Program-made: the position numbers and the translations under genes
In this document: one piece after another, positions 1-9,411 of the stretch
How positions within the stretch are numbered: position 1 is the stretch's first letter
How the letters are laid out: each line of letters opens with the position of its first letter
NCBI GenBank assembly: GCA_021029095.1
Contig: JAJOHG010000128.1
Span: forward strand, 1-64,000
From: Phellopilus nigrolimitatus
Lineage: Eukaryota > Basidiomycota > Agaricomycetes > Hymenochaetales > Hymenochaetaceae
Direction of reading: 5' to 3'
Length of the DNA stretch: 64,000 bases
Notes under the pieces: model-generated
What the model was told of the DNA's origin: nothing
Seen by the model: the letters and a program-made list of their open reading frames with translations, nothing else
Database searches by the model: none

Positions 1-1524
1 TCTGGATCCACACATGGCCCATATTTCGTCGATACAGACTCGCAAGCCCAAGTCCGATTCAAATCTGATTCCGATGCTTTGTTGACATCCTTATTGTTTG
101 GAGGGCAAAAACGACCTCAATTCTCTCTGTCCGCCTTCGACGATTTACTTCGAATACTCCGGGATCCTACATTCAAAATCGAGGAGATTTCCTTTACGAG
201 CGGCGTAGATGTTCTGTGCCAAATTGCGGATAGCAGACGCCAGGCCGCGTACGAGCGCTCGTGGCCGCAATCCACAGAGATCACACCTATTCCTTTAACC
301 ATCGTAGACCTTGTTGTGGACACGATTACCGCAGATCTACTCGTAGACGCCAGCAGCTTCCCGGTCCGCCAGAATTACAGTGATCGTTTCACGTATTCGA
401 CACATGTGAATTTCCTGCACAATGATCTCGAGACCTTCAGGAGCATGTGTCTTGTGCACCGATCGTGGACCAGTTCAGTGCAACGCGCCATGCGACGAGG
501 AGTGCACGTTATTGGGAGCTTTGGCTTGTATGCTTTGTTCCGCAACCCTCTCGTCGGGCCCTGGACTCGGCATATCTGCTTCGACATGCCAAACTCCAAG
601 TTCTACACAAAAGCAGAAAACAGACCTGACGAAGTGTTTGCTCTCCTCGCTGCGCTACCGCACGTAGCCCCGAATGTTGAAACCCTTGCAGTCTGGGCAC
701 CCTTCGATGCGAATAAATTTGGCCCACATGTCATCGATGCCGTTCGCAGCATAGCTGAATTTCAAAATTTGAAGCAGTTGACCGTCGGAAATAGATGTGG
801 ACCGTCTCGGCAGCTGCCCGACCTTTGCGAAACTGTTACGCGGATGCCGTCACTTAAACGACTGAAACTCACCGATTGGACGTGTCCTAAGGCCTCTCCA
901 TCTACCATTCCTGACTTCCTCAGAAAATTGTCACCATGCTCCGAACTCACAGATATCGAATTTAAAGGGATTGCGGACGAATCGTCTGAGCAATATCTAC
1001 GCTGGCTTTTTCAGCCCTGTGAGGATTATGCATTGAAGATGCTCACACTCCGTAGCTGGGATTTGTATACACGGGATATATTTTTGGTCATCCGGCCGGC
1101 GCTTCCTCAGCTCAAAACATTGACCATAATCATAGACATGTGTTCCGTTAACAACGTCAAAGGAATGTACGATATCTTTCGTTTCTGCACGAAATTGCGC
1201 TCTTTGAGATTGCGCTTCGATCGCGACAACTTTCCCTTGTTCTTCAAATCAAAATATTCACTGCTGCTTCCCAGCACGTTTGAAGAGCTGCACATCACTG
1301 TGGATATCGAAGACATATCTGTAGCGACACGTAGGTGGGTCCTACCGGGTGGCTTGGATACGCGCTTCGTTAAGATTCTCAACACGCTCTCCAATTTGCG
1401 TGCACTTATGGTGCCTCAGTTTCATCGGGCCGGCCGGGAGGACGTGGATTATATTTCCTTAAACCTGCCTAAGACCGAACACTATTGCGCAGAGCACGGG
1501 GTCAACTTCGTCCTTTGTGGTTAG
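1..1524 (+). CDS. F-box-like/LRR protein, copy 1 (5' end outside window)
   Basis: The frame is open from the first base, and the first residue lines up with residue 5 of copy 2, so only about four codons plus the promoter lie outside. The layout is shared by the whole family: a conserved N-terminal segment of about 95 residues, an F-box-like helix pair (family numbering about 104-118, IPLTIVDLVVDTI, and 152-175, around CLVHRSW), then about seven loose leucine-rich strands such as LKQLTVG, LKRLKLTDW and LRSLRLRF. F-box proteins normally bind Skp1 and bring substrates to a ubiquitin ligase; that role here is by family only. This copy lacks four residues after the WPQS motif and ends ..VNFVLCG, unlike its neighbours. 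No intron is apparent. It is convergent with the factor relic at 2.2-3.3 kb. Confidence 0.8.
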   Translation, partial: SGSTHGPYFVDTDSQAQVRFKSDSDALLTSLLFGGQKRPQFSLSAFDDLLRILRDPTFKIEEISFTSGVDVLCQIADSRRQAAYERSWPQSTEITPIPLTIVDLVVDTITADLLVDASSFPVRQNYSDRFTYSTHVNFLHNDLETFRSMCLVHRSWTSSVQRAMRRGVHVIGSFGLYALFRNPLVGPWTRHICFDMPNSKFYTKAENRPDEVFALLAALPHVAPNVETLAVWAPFDANKFGPHVIDAVRSIAEFQNLKQLTVGNRCGPSRQLPDLCETVTRMPSLKRLKLTDWTCPKASPSTIPDFLRKLSPCSELTDIEFKGIADESSEQYLRWLFQPCEDYALKMLTLRSWDLYTRDIFLVIRPALPQLKTLTIIIDMCSVNNVKGMYDIFRFCTKLRSLRLRFDRDNFPLFFKSKYSLLLPSTFEELHITVDIEDISVATRRWVLPGGLDTRFVKILNTLSNLRALMVPQFHRAGREDVDYISLNLPKTEHYCAEHGVNFVLCG

Positions 1525-2189
1525 CGGTCGCAGTTCAGGATCCGAATTACCCCCGTTCCGCTATATGTTTTGTGTGCTGGATGGATTGCAGGATTATGAT
1601 GCATATGCTTTTGCTCTGGAGACGATATCCCCGGGCAATGTACGTCTTCGTTATTAGGACCTTCCAGTGAGGGAGGGATCGGAGGGGAAACGCAGGGACG
1701 TCTGGTGATCAGAATCGAATTTCGATGTGTCTTTTTGATGTGGTCGTTTGATCTGTACTTTTGGTCTTTGAAATGGAGCTACTTTCTCGACCGCGAGTTT
1801 TGATTCCATACAATGAATACGTTGCGGTGACACGTACTTTGGTCTGAGCAGCATCTACATACATGTAGTCTAAATGCAGTCGGACGACAGCGGTGAACAA
1901 AAAACACTATGTATGCCGCCTTCTGACTCCCACCAATACGAAACAGGGAGTTTTTGGTGCATTCGACAAAGCTGCACGCGTGGATCTACAGCGCCCACGG
2001 CCTCTACCCAAGGTCCCAAGCGCCGGCTCCCCCGTCCCTCCCTCCAGATAAACAGGCGAGCAATAATAACATACCCATCTCCGTCCCACAAAAAGAAGGC
2101 GAAAGCGAAAGCGGAAACGGAAATGAAAACGAAAGCGAGAGCGAAAGAAAAAGAAAAAGAAGAAAAGAAGAGAAAAAAAGGACGCCTCT
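1525..2189. other. convergent spacer between F-box copy 1 and factor relic A
   Basis: No gene is seen. The segment matches, in reverse, the spacers at 21.0-21.66 and 39.16-39.65 kb, including the stretches TTTGGTCTGAGCAGC and AACTCCCTGTTTCG/its complement. A purine-rich tract of GAAAGC-like units at about 2091-2182 corresponds to the pyrimidine-rich tract just after the stop codon of the intact factor gene on the other strand. It is therefore the 3' flank of both genes of the duplicated pair. Confidence 0.7.
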
Positions 2190-3328
2190 CACGCGCTCAT
2201 AAACCCCGACGCCTCCGTGCGCAGCGCGCCCACTCGCCCTGGCCAAAGCCCACCGACGCGCCCCACACCGCGACGTCCTCCCCTCTCCCGGTGCCCGAAG
2301 CCGCGGACGGCGGGGCAGGCCGGGCGTCACGCCGCCCGCTTACCCGCGCCGCCGCCCGGCCCGCCGAAATAGTCCACGCTCGAGCCGCCCAGCGTCGAGC
2401 TCGGGGAGACGAGTTCGCTGACCTGCGGCGGCGGCGCGAGCTGCTGCTCCTGTTGCTGCATATGTGAATACGGTTCTCCGGGGAACGCGCTGCGCAGCGC
2501 GCCCGACGACCCCGCGCTGCCCACGCTACTACGCGGCGACGCGTGCTGCGAGTGCGTGCCCGTGCTCGAGTCATGGTACGGGAACGCAAGGTTTTTCACA
2601 AGCGCGATGACTGTGCGCGGCGCGCGTCGAGGCCCTCTCTGGGAGCGGACCCAGAGCCGGGGTCATACAGCGCATACAGCGGGCTGGACGCGGCGAGCAT
2701 GTCGCCTGCCTTGTCCGCACTGGGCATGCCGGCGGCGCGCGAGGAGCGCGCGCACGCGGCGCACGTTCGCGCGGAAGAGGCCCGAGCCGGGCTTCGCTGG
2801 GTCCGCCGCGAGCAGCAGCGCGAAGAACATGGCCGCGGAGAGGCAGTGGAACGGGCCCCAGTGCGTGTGTGAGTCGACCCATCCCGCGGCCGCGCCGCCG
2901 TCGGGTGAGGAGGCGGGCGTCGCCTGCGCGACGAGCCGGCCGGCGGTGCTCGCGGCGGCGTCGAGCGCCTGCGTGATGCTCATGGCCCAAACTCTGCACC
3001 TGCTGCTGCAGCGGCGGCGGCGGGGCTGCGGGCGCGGTGGCGTACGGCCGGTGCAGCGTGAAGCGGATGTGGTAGAACGACGTGCGGACGACCACGCTGA
3101 AGCGCATGTCGGCCGGTATGTGGCTCGCGAGCGCGCGCACACGAGGCGGTACTCGTCCGCTGGCCGTCCCACAACATATCGTCAAATATTAGATTGCACA
3201 GAGCAGAGAAGGGAGCTGCACGCGCACGGACGGTCGAGCTCCGGCGAAAGGTCCTCCATCCACGCTACTCGCGCCTTGTTGAGCGCGAGTACGCGCGTAC
3301 GACACGGGCCGGATCGAGACGGCGTCGA
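2190..3328 (-). pseudogene. truncated relic A of a Zn2Cys6-family transcription factor gene
   Basis: Read on the minus strand, this matches the last 40% of the intact factor gene at 17.9-21.0 kb: the region around DEYRLARAL, the FYHIRFTLHRPYATA block, LAFPYHDSSTGT, a glutamine-rich stretch and the terminal GQGEWAR-like segment. The matching pieces are spread over all three frames, so there are several frameshifts. The N-terminal half, including the zinc cluster, is absent. The intron before DEYRLA is still present (ends ..GACGGCCAG), so this arose by DNA-level duplication and not through mRNA. The intron sequence differs from that of the intact gene but resembles relics B and C, so the three come from another paralogue. 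Not expected to make a functional protein. Confidence 0.8.
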
Positions 3329-3968
3329 AGCTCCGCAGCTATTTCGCTGGGGGCAACGCCCGCCTCTGGCTCTTGAATGAACGCGATTAGTTCAAAACTC
3401 CGTTGGATTTCTCAGACCATTCGTAATGGCCTTACATTGTCCGGTATGCTAAACAGGGATAAAGAGTTTTGCGGGAATTGGGCTGGAAGGACGTAGGGGA
3501 AAATCAATAATACACAGAGGAACATATATGTGCTAATGGAACAAAGATACTCAGGCGTGGAATTAGACATAGAATGTTCATTCGATATTTCTTTATTTAG
3601 GATCAATTAGCGAAACCGCTGGCGCTATTTCATGGTCGTTTCCGCTTCGAAGACAAGTAAGACCTCCTATGTGTCGAGAAGTTCGAGGCCCGTATGTGAA
3701 GCCCAAATGTGGATATTCACAGTCGGAAAAGGACAATGAAATGAGTTTTCATACGGGACAATCGAATGTGCGTCTTTAAATCAGATGGGACGATCCAGAA
3801 AAGCTGCTGGCATTGCATCGAACAGGCTTTCAGTTTGGTTCAGAAAGCCGCAACTTGAAGTAAAACGCAGAGAGGAGTTACATAATGGTTTATGTCAGAT
3901 GAATACAAATAAAAGAACAAACAACAACGAGCAACACGTAGTAGTCTATCAGCCTTGATCATACAGCT
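3329..3968 (+). repeat. relic A leader and conserved upstream module of F-box copy 2
   Basis: From about 3330 to 3600 the DNA matches, in reverse, 37.9-38.1 kb, including the 40-45 bp leader found before all three factor relics. From about 3620 to 3968 it is the upstream module shared by most F-box copies: the CGTATG..GGACAATCGAATG and GGACGATCCAGAAAAGCTGC stretches, an AAC trinucleotide run, then CTTGATCATACAGCT directly before the start codon. It presumably holds the promoter. No gene is seen here. Confidence 0.65.
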
Positions 3969-5561
3969 ATGACAGCCACTTCTGGATCCACACATGGCCC
4001 ATATTTCGTCGATACAGACTCACAAGCCCGAGTCCGATTCAGATCTGAATCAGATGCTTTGTTGGCATCCTTATTGTTTGGAGGGCAAAAACGACCTCAA
4101 TTCTCTCTGTCCGTCTTCGACGATTTACTTCGAATACTCCGGGATCCCACATTCAAGATCGAGGAAATCTCCTTTACGAGCGGCGTAGATGTTTTATGCC
4201 AAATTGCGGACAGCAGACGTCAGATTGCGCACGAGCGCTCGTGGCCGCAATCGGCTCTGACTGCCACAGTGATCACACCTATTCCATTAACGATCGTGGA
4301 CCTTATTGTGGACACGATTACCGCAGATCTACCCGTAGATGCCAGCAGCTTCCCGGTCCGCCAAAGTATCAGTGATCGTTTCACGAATTCGACACATGTG
4401 AATTTCCTGCATAAGAATGTCGAGACCCTCAGGAGCATGTGTCTTGTGCACCGATCGTGGACCAGTTCAGTGCAGCGCGCCATGCGACTAGGTGTGCAAG
4501 TTGTTGGGAGCCTTGGCTTGTACTCTCTATTCCGCAACCCTCTCGTCGGGCCCTGGACGCGGCATATCTGGTTTGACATGCCAAACTCCAAGTCCCACAC
4601 AAAAGTGGAAGACAGACCTGACGAGATGTTTGCTCTCCTTGCCGCGCTGCCGCACGTAGCCCCGAATGTCGAAACCCTTGCAGTCTGGGCGCCCTTCGAT
4701 GCGAATAAATTTGGCACACATGTCGTCGATGCCGTTCGCAGCCTAGCTGAATTTCAGAATTTGAAGCAGTTGACCGTCGGAAATAAATGTGGACCGTCTC
4801 GGCAGCTGCCCGACCTTTGCGAGACTGTTGCGCGGATGCCGTCACTTAAACGACTGAAACTCACCGATTGGACGTATCCCAAGACCTCTCGTCATACCAT
4901 CCCTGACTTCCTCAGAAAATTGTCACCATGCTCCGAACTCACAGATATCGACTTTGAGGGGAAAGCGGACAAATCGTCTTCGCAATATCTGCGCTGGCTT
5001 TTCAAGCCTTGTAAGGACTATCCATTGAAGATACTCACACTCCGTGGCTACGATCTTGTCAATGAGGAACACGGTACAGAGGATAATTTCTTGCCTTTGG
5101 CCATCCGGCCAGCGCATCCTCACATCAAAACATTGACCATAACCATAGGCACGTGTCTCGCTGACATCGAAGGAATGTACGATATCTTTCCTTTCTGTAC
5201 GAAATTGCGCTCCCTGAAGTTGCGCTTTCTCAACCGCAGCAATGTTTCCTTGTTCTTTAGGTCGGAATATTCGCTACTGCTCCCTAGCTCGCTTGAAGAG
5301 CTGCACATGACTCCGAAAATCGAAGACATAGTGCGTAGGTGGGACCTATCGAGTCGCTTGGATACGCGCTTCGTTGAGATTCTCAGCACGCTCCCAAGTT
5401 TACGTGCATTTACGGTGTCTCAAATTCAGTACCAGTCTCTTTGGGACGGCCCGGAGGGTGCGGACGACGTGGATAATCCCCCCTTGAACCTGCTCAAGAC
5501 TGAACGCTATTGCGCAGAGCACGGGATCAACCTCGTCCTTGTTCAACGGCCGCGCCGATAG
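3969..5561 (+). CDS. F-box-like/LRR protein, copy 2
   Basis: An intact intronless gene of 530 residues starting at the ATG that follows the conserved GATCATACAGCT element. It is the best reference copy: conserved head 1-95, F-box-like helices 104-118 and 152-175, a variable segment 127-142 (type SFPVRQ..SDRFT), a conserved RNPLVGPWTRH block near 190, and leucine-rich strands from about 215 to 500. The C-terminus is basic (..LVLVQRPRR). Only about 12 of 530 residues differ from copy 5, which lies in the opposite orientation 23 kb away and shares both flanks. Expression and ubiquitin-ligase function are inferred from the open frame and the family only. Confidence 0.85.
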   Translation: MTATSGSTHGPYFVDTDSQARVRFRSESDALLASLLFGGQKRPQFSLSVFDDLLRILRDPTFKIEEISFTSGVDVLCQIADSRRQIAHERSWPQSALTATVITPIPLTIVDLIVDTITADLPVDASSFPVRQSISDRFTNSTHVNFLHKNVETLRSMCLVHRSWTSSVQRAMRLGVQVVGSLGLYSLFRNPLVGPWTRHIWFDMPNSKSHTKVEDRPDEMFALLAALPHVAPNVETLAVWAPFDANKFGTHVVDAVRSLAEFQNLKQLTVGNKCGPSRQLPDLCETVARMPSLKRLKLTDWTYPKTSRHTIPDFLRKLSPCSELTDIDFEGKADKSSSQYLRWLFKPCKDYPLKILTLRGYDLVNEEHGTEDNFLPLAIRPAHPHIKTLTITIGTCLADIEGMYDIFPFCTKLRSLKLRFLNRSNVSLFFRSEYSLLLPSSLEELHMTPKIEDIVRRWDLSSRLDTRFVEILSTLPSLRAFTVSQIQYQSLWDGPEGADDVDNPPLNLLKTERYCAEHGINLVLVQRPRR

Positions 5562-5957
5562 AGGACGTGTCCTAGGGATAAAGAAGTGGAGAGTGCTGGG
5601 TTATCATTTTTTGCCGTAGAGATGACAGTCCTGGACAGTGTCGGGTTTTCGGCTTTGCTCTTATTGATATTGCCAGTGAAGAAGGATTTGGGAACAAGAC
5701 TGGAGCGTTTGACGAACCTTCCTCAGTACTAAGGTCCCTTGCCGGGAATCGGCTACGCTCGCTTTACCAAACGCGACTGGTCCATAAATTCCATGACGAG
5801 TACATAGTCATACATACAGTCTAACCCAGCTAAATATATACACACGAGCCATGCCTTGGGTGAGTACACAGGAGAAACAAATGCAAATAGTTTTGCCATA
5901 AATTCAGTCCTTGCGTTGTTGCGGAGGTACGGTAGGTGGAGCTTGAGAAAGTCATAC
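5562..5957 (+). other. 3' flank of F-box copy 2
   Basis: No gene. The sequence (CGTGTCCTAGGGATAAAGAAGTGG.. onward) is repeated downstream of copies 3 and 5, and in more diverged form after copies 6 and 10. Relative to copy 3 it lacks about 130 bp around TATATACACAC. It ends at the edge of the inserted element at 5958. Confidence 0.6.
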
Positions 5958-6639
5958 GTAAAGTAGGCGACATTCTATCTCGACCACCTGCGTGACACCT
6001 TTCTTCCTTACTTTATTCCTCACTCAACATCCCACAAAGGCTCATTCTAACAGCTACATCATGAAGATATCATGTCTAGCTACTGAATGATGCAGGGATT
6101 TTCAGGGAAAGAAAAGTTCTCATGAAGAAATAAGCCCGAAAAAAAATTTGATTTATTTGTACTCTAAATGTCGTTTCTGCACGTTTGAGCATGATTTGGA
6201 AAAAAATCTGCCAGAATTTGGTCGCGTTACCGTGACGCTACATTGCCTTATTTGTATGTTATTAATTATGTAATATAATCAGCCACTTGCGTTTATTTGG
6301 TAATTTCAACAGAATTCACAAAGCAACGTTATCGGGCTACACCACAAATATCCTCACTAGCTATTATGGAAAAGAATATGAGTTGTTCCTACCTCAATCA
6401 TGGAAGAAATTGCCAACACAAATGTCTAGCTTAGCCTTTATTTTCTCTTTTATACTACCGTATAGTACTGCTACAACATGTATGACTGCAAAATACAGTA
6501 AAATCTGTCTTCGAAAAGGTGTTTTCGTCTGATTTGATTGATTTCTATGTTTCCAAAAAAAAAAATCGCCCAAGCCGAAGATTTGGCCGCATGACCGTGA
6601 CAAGTCACGGTGGTCGAGATAGAATGTCGCCTACCTTAC
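5958..6639. mobile_element. non-autonomous TIR element (MITE-like), left copy
   Basis: An AT-rich block of about 0.68 kb is bounded by inverted ends GTAAAGTAGGCGACATTC.. and its complement, with similarity running through TCTATCTCGACCAC (about 30 bp). The same element lies in inverted orientation at 26,497-27,169. At about 29,761-29,785 the same flanking sequence occurs without it (TTTGCAT/GTATGACTTTC), which shows that it inserted. The target duplication is ambiguous: TA, or GTA if the empty site lost a few bases. No transposase-like reading frame is seen; the 81-residue frame inside has no recognisable domain. Confidence 0.75.
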
Positions 6640-6649
6640 ATGCAAACGC

Positions 6650-6920
6650 GCAGAACGAGTTTTTGAGCTAAATTCTCCTCCGTTCTGCACGATATAAGCT
6701 GGTATGTGCTCGGATGATATGGGGCTGGGAGGTTTACTTTGTCGATTTTCTAATTTCACCCTCAAAGTACCAGAATAACGGCCTTACATTGCTGTACCGA
6801 TACGTTGAGGACGAAAATAAAAAATCGACAAAGTAGACCTCCCATCCCCATATCACCCGAGAGTTTACCAGCTTAAATCGAGCAAAACGGGTGAGAATTG
6901 AGCTCAAAACCTCGTTCTGC
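6650..6920. repeat. near-palindromic fold-back element, copy 1
   Basis: The two halves are inverted copies of each other: GCAGAACGAG.. at the left and ..CTCGTTCTGC at the right, with TGGGAGGTTTACTTTGTCGA matched by TCGACAAAGTAGACCTCCCA around a short centre. Arms are about 105 bp with scattered mismatches. Further copies are at 26,226-26,486 and 29,485-29,755. The size and structure fit a fold-back MITE; as RNA it would form a long hairpin. No clear target duplication. Confidence 0.75.
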
Positions 6921-7261
6921 ACCTTTTCTTTCATTCATGAGCCGCAAAAATTCCGTTTTTGGTAGACATGTAAACAGCTACAACTTTTACGGTTCGAGGC
7001 CCGTATGTAAAGACTCACGGCCGGAAAAGGACAGCGAAATAATTTTTCATACGAGACAATCAAATAACCGTCTCTAAGTTAGATGGGACGATCCAGAAAA
7101 GCTGCTTGACACTGCATCGAACAGGCTTTCAGTTTGGTTCAGAAAACCACAAAACGCAGAAAGAAGTTACATAATGATTTATGTCAGATGAGTACAAACA
7201 AAAGGTCAAACAACAACAGCAACACGCAACGCGTAGAGGTTTATCAGCCTTGATCATAGCT
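6921..7261 (+). repeat. conserved upstream module of F-box copy 3
   Basis: Contains the family upstream sequence, with ACGGCCGGAAAAGGACAGCG, GACGATCCAGAAAAGCTGC, CATAATGATTTATGTCAGATG, an AAC-rich run, then TTGATCATAGCT immediately before the ATG. No gene. Confidence 0.6.
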
Positions 7262-8857
7262 ATGACAACCACATCTGGATCCACACATGGCCCATATTTC
7301 GTCGATACAGACTCACAAGCCTGTGTCCGATTCAGTTCTGAATCGGATGCTTTGTTGGCATCCCTATTGTTTGGAGGGCAAAAACGTCCTCAATTCTCTC
7401 TATCCGCCTTCGACGATTTACTTCGGGTACTCCGGGATCTCGCATTCAAAATCGACGAGATCTCCTTCACGAGCGGCGTAGATGTTCTGCGCCAAATTTC
7501 AAATAGCAGACGTCAGACTACGCACGAACGCTCCTGGCCGCAATCGGCTTTGACTGCCACAGCGATCACACCTATTCCACCAACCATCGTGGACTTTGTT
7601 GTGGAGACGATTACCGCAGATCTACCCGTGGATGCCAATAGCTTTTCAGTCAACCAGGAAGATGGATATCGTGTCACGCATTCGACGCATGTGAATTTCC
7701 TGCACAATGATCTCGAGACCCTCAGGAGCATGTGTCTTGTGCACCGATCGTAGACCAGTTCAGTGCAGCGCGCCATGCGACGAGGAGTGCAAGTTATTGG
7801 GAGCCTTGGCTTGTACTCTCTATTCCGCAACCCGCTCTTTGGCCCCTGGACTCGGCATATCTGTTTCGACATGCCAAACTTGACGTTCCATACAAAAGCG
7901 GAAGACAGACCTGACGAAATGTTTGCTCTCCTCGCTGCCCTGCCGCACGTTGCCCCGAATGTCGAAACCCTTGCAGTCTGGGCACTCTTCGATGCAGATG
8001 AGTTTGGCCCACATGTTATCGATGCCATTCGCAGCCTAGCGGATTTCCAGGACCTGGAGCAGTTGACTGTCGGAAATCGTTGTCGACCATCTCGGGAGCT
8101 GCCCGACCTTTGCGAGACTGTTGCACGAATGCGGTCACTTAAACGTCTGAAACTCACCGACTGGACGTGCCCCATATTCTCTCCATCTACCGTCCCTGAC
8201 TTCCTCAGCAAACTGTCGCCAGGCTCTAGACTCACAGAAATCAACTTTAGTGGAAATGCGTATGAATCGTCTGAGCAATATCTACGCTGGCTTTTTCAAC
8301 CCTGTAAGGACTATGCACTGAAGATGCTCACATTCCATAGCTGGAATTTTCTCAGGAAACACGGTACACAGGATTATTCATTGCCTCAGGTCATCCAGCC
8401 GGCGCTTCCTCAGCTCGAGACACTGACCCTTGTCGTAGATCTTTACGTTGAAACCAAAGGAATGTACGATATCCTTCCTTTCTGCACGAAATTGCGCTCC
8501 CTGAGGTTGCACTTCCTCGATTGCGACGACTTTCCCTTGTTCCTTAAGTCAGAATATTCGCTACTGCTTCCCAACTCGCTTGAAGAGCTGCACATCACTC
8601 TGAAAATCGAAGACATGTCTTTTGCGACACGTATGTGGGACCTATCGGGTGGCTTGGATACGCGCTTCGTTGAGATTTTCAGCACGCTCTCCAATTTGCG
8701 TGCACTTATGGTGCCTCAGTTTCATTGGCTCGACCGGGAGGACAAGATTTTCCCCTCGAACCTGCCCAAGACTGACCGCTATTGCGCAGAGCACGGGATC
8801 AACTTCGTCCTTGTTCAACGGCCCACGTCCAGTACTGAATCGCCCCCACGCCGATAG
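7262..8857 (+). pseudogene. F-box-like/LRR copy 3 with one nonsense codon
   Basis: The reading frame corresponds to 531 residues, but the tryptophan codon of the conserved HRSW motif (codon 164) is TAG at 7751-7753 instead of TGG. The frame is open on both sides, with no other stop or frameshift, so the lesion is recent, conditional or a sequencing error. The stop falls inside the F-box-like region, leaving only the N-terminal segment unless there is read-through or reinitiation; the next in-frame ATG is near 7763. It carries the SFSVNQEDGYR variant of the variable segment and a longer C-terminus (..QRPTSSTESPPRR) than copies 2 and 5. Confidence 0.8.
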
Positions 8858-9411
8858 AGGACGTGTCCTAGGGATAAAGAAGTGGAGAGTGCCGGGTTAT
8901 CATTTTTTGCCGTAGAGATGGCATTCCTGGGCAGTGTCGGGTTTTCGGCTTTGCTCTTATTGATATTGCCAGTGAAGAAGGGTTTGGGAACAACACTGGA
9001 ACGTTTGACGAACCTTCCTCAGTACCAAGGTCACTTGCCGGGAATCGGCTACGCTTGCTTTACCAAACGCGACTGGTCCATGAATTCCATGACGAGTACA
9101 TAGTCATATATACAGTCTAACCCAGCTAAGTATATACACCCAATGATTGTCCTGAGATCCATTGGAAGAGAATTCCTGTCGTTGCGTCAGATCCCCGTGC
9201 GTTAAGGTCGTAATTGATCATCAAAAATTGGAAGGAAAAGGGCGAAATAGCAAAATACATGCGGGGTATACACACGAGCCATGCTTTGGGTGAGTACACA
9301 GGAGAAACAAATGCAAAAGGTCTTTCCAAAAATCCAGTCCTTGCGTTGTTGCGGAGGTACGGCAAACAGGTGGAGCTTGAAGAAGTCTACGAGCTTAAGT
9401 GAAGTGCGGAA
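8858..9411. other. 3' flank of F-box copy 3
   Basis: No gene. The first half repeats the 3' flank of copies 2 and 5. About 9,085-9,400 also matches, in reverse, 29.88-30.06 kb (CAATGATTGTCCTGAGA.., GCGTCAGATCCCCGTGCGT). The repeated sequence ends just before the stop codon of the secreted-protein gene, so this marks the right edge of the left arm. Confidence 0.6.

Noticed and set aside
6287..6532. 81-codon frame inside the left 0.68 kb element
   Set aside because: AT-rich, no domain, and the mirrored copy at 26.6 kb does not conserve a longer frame; not a transposase.
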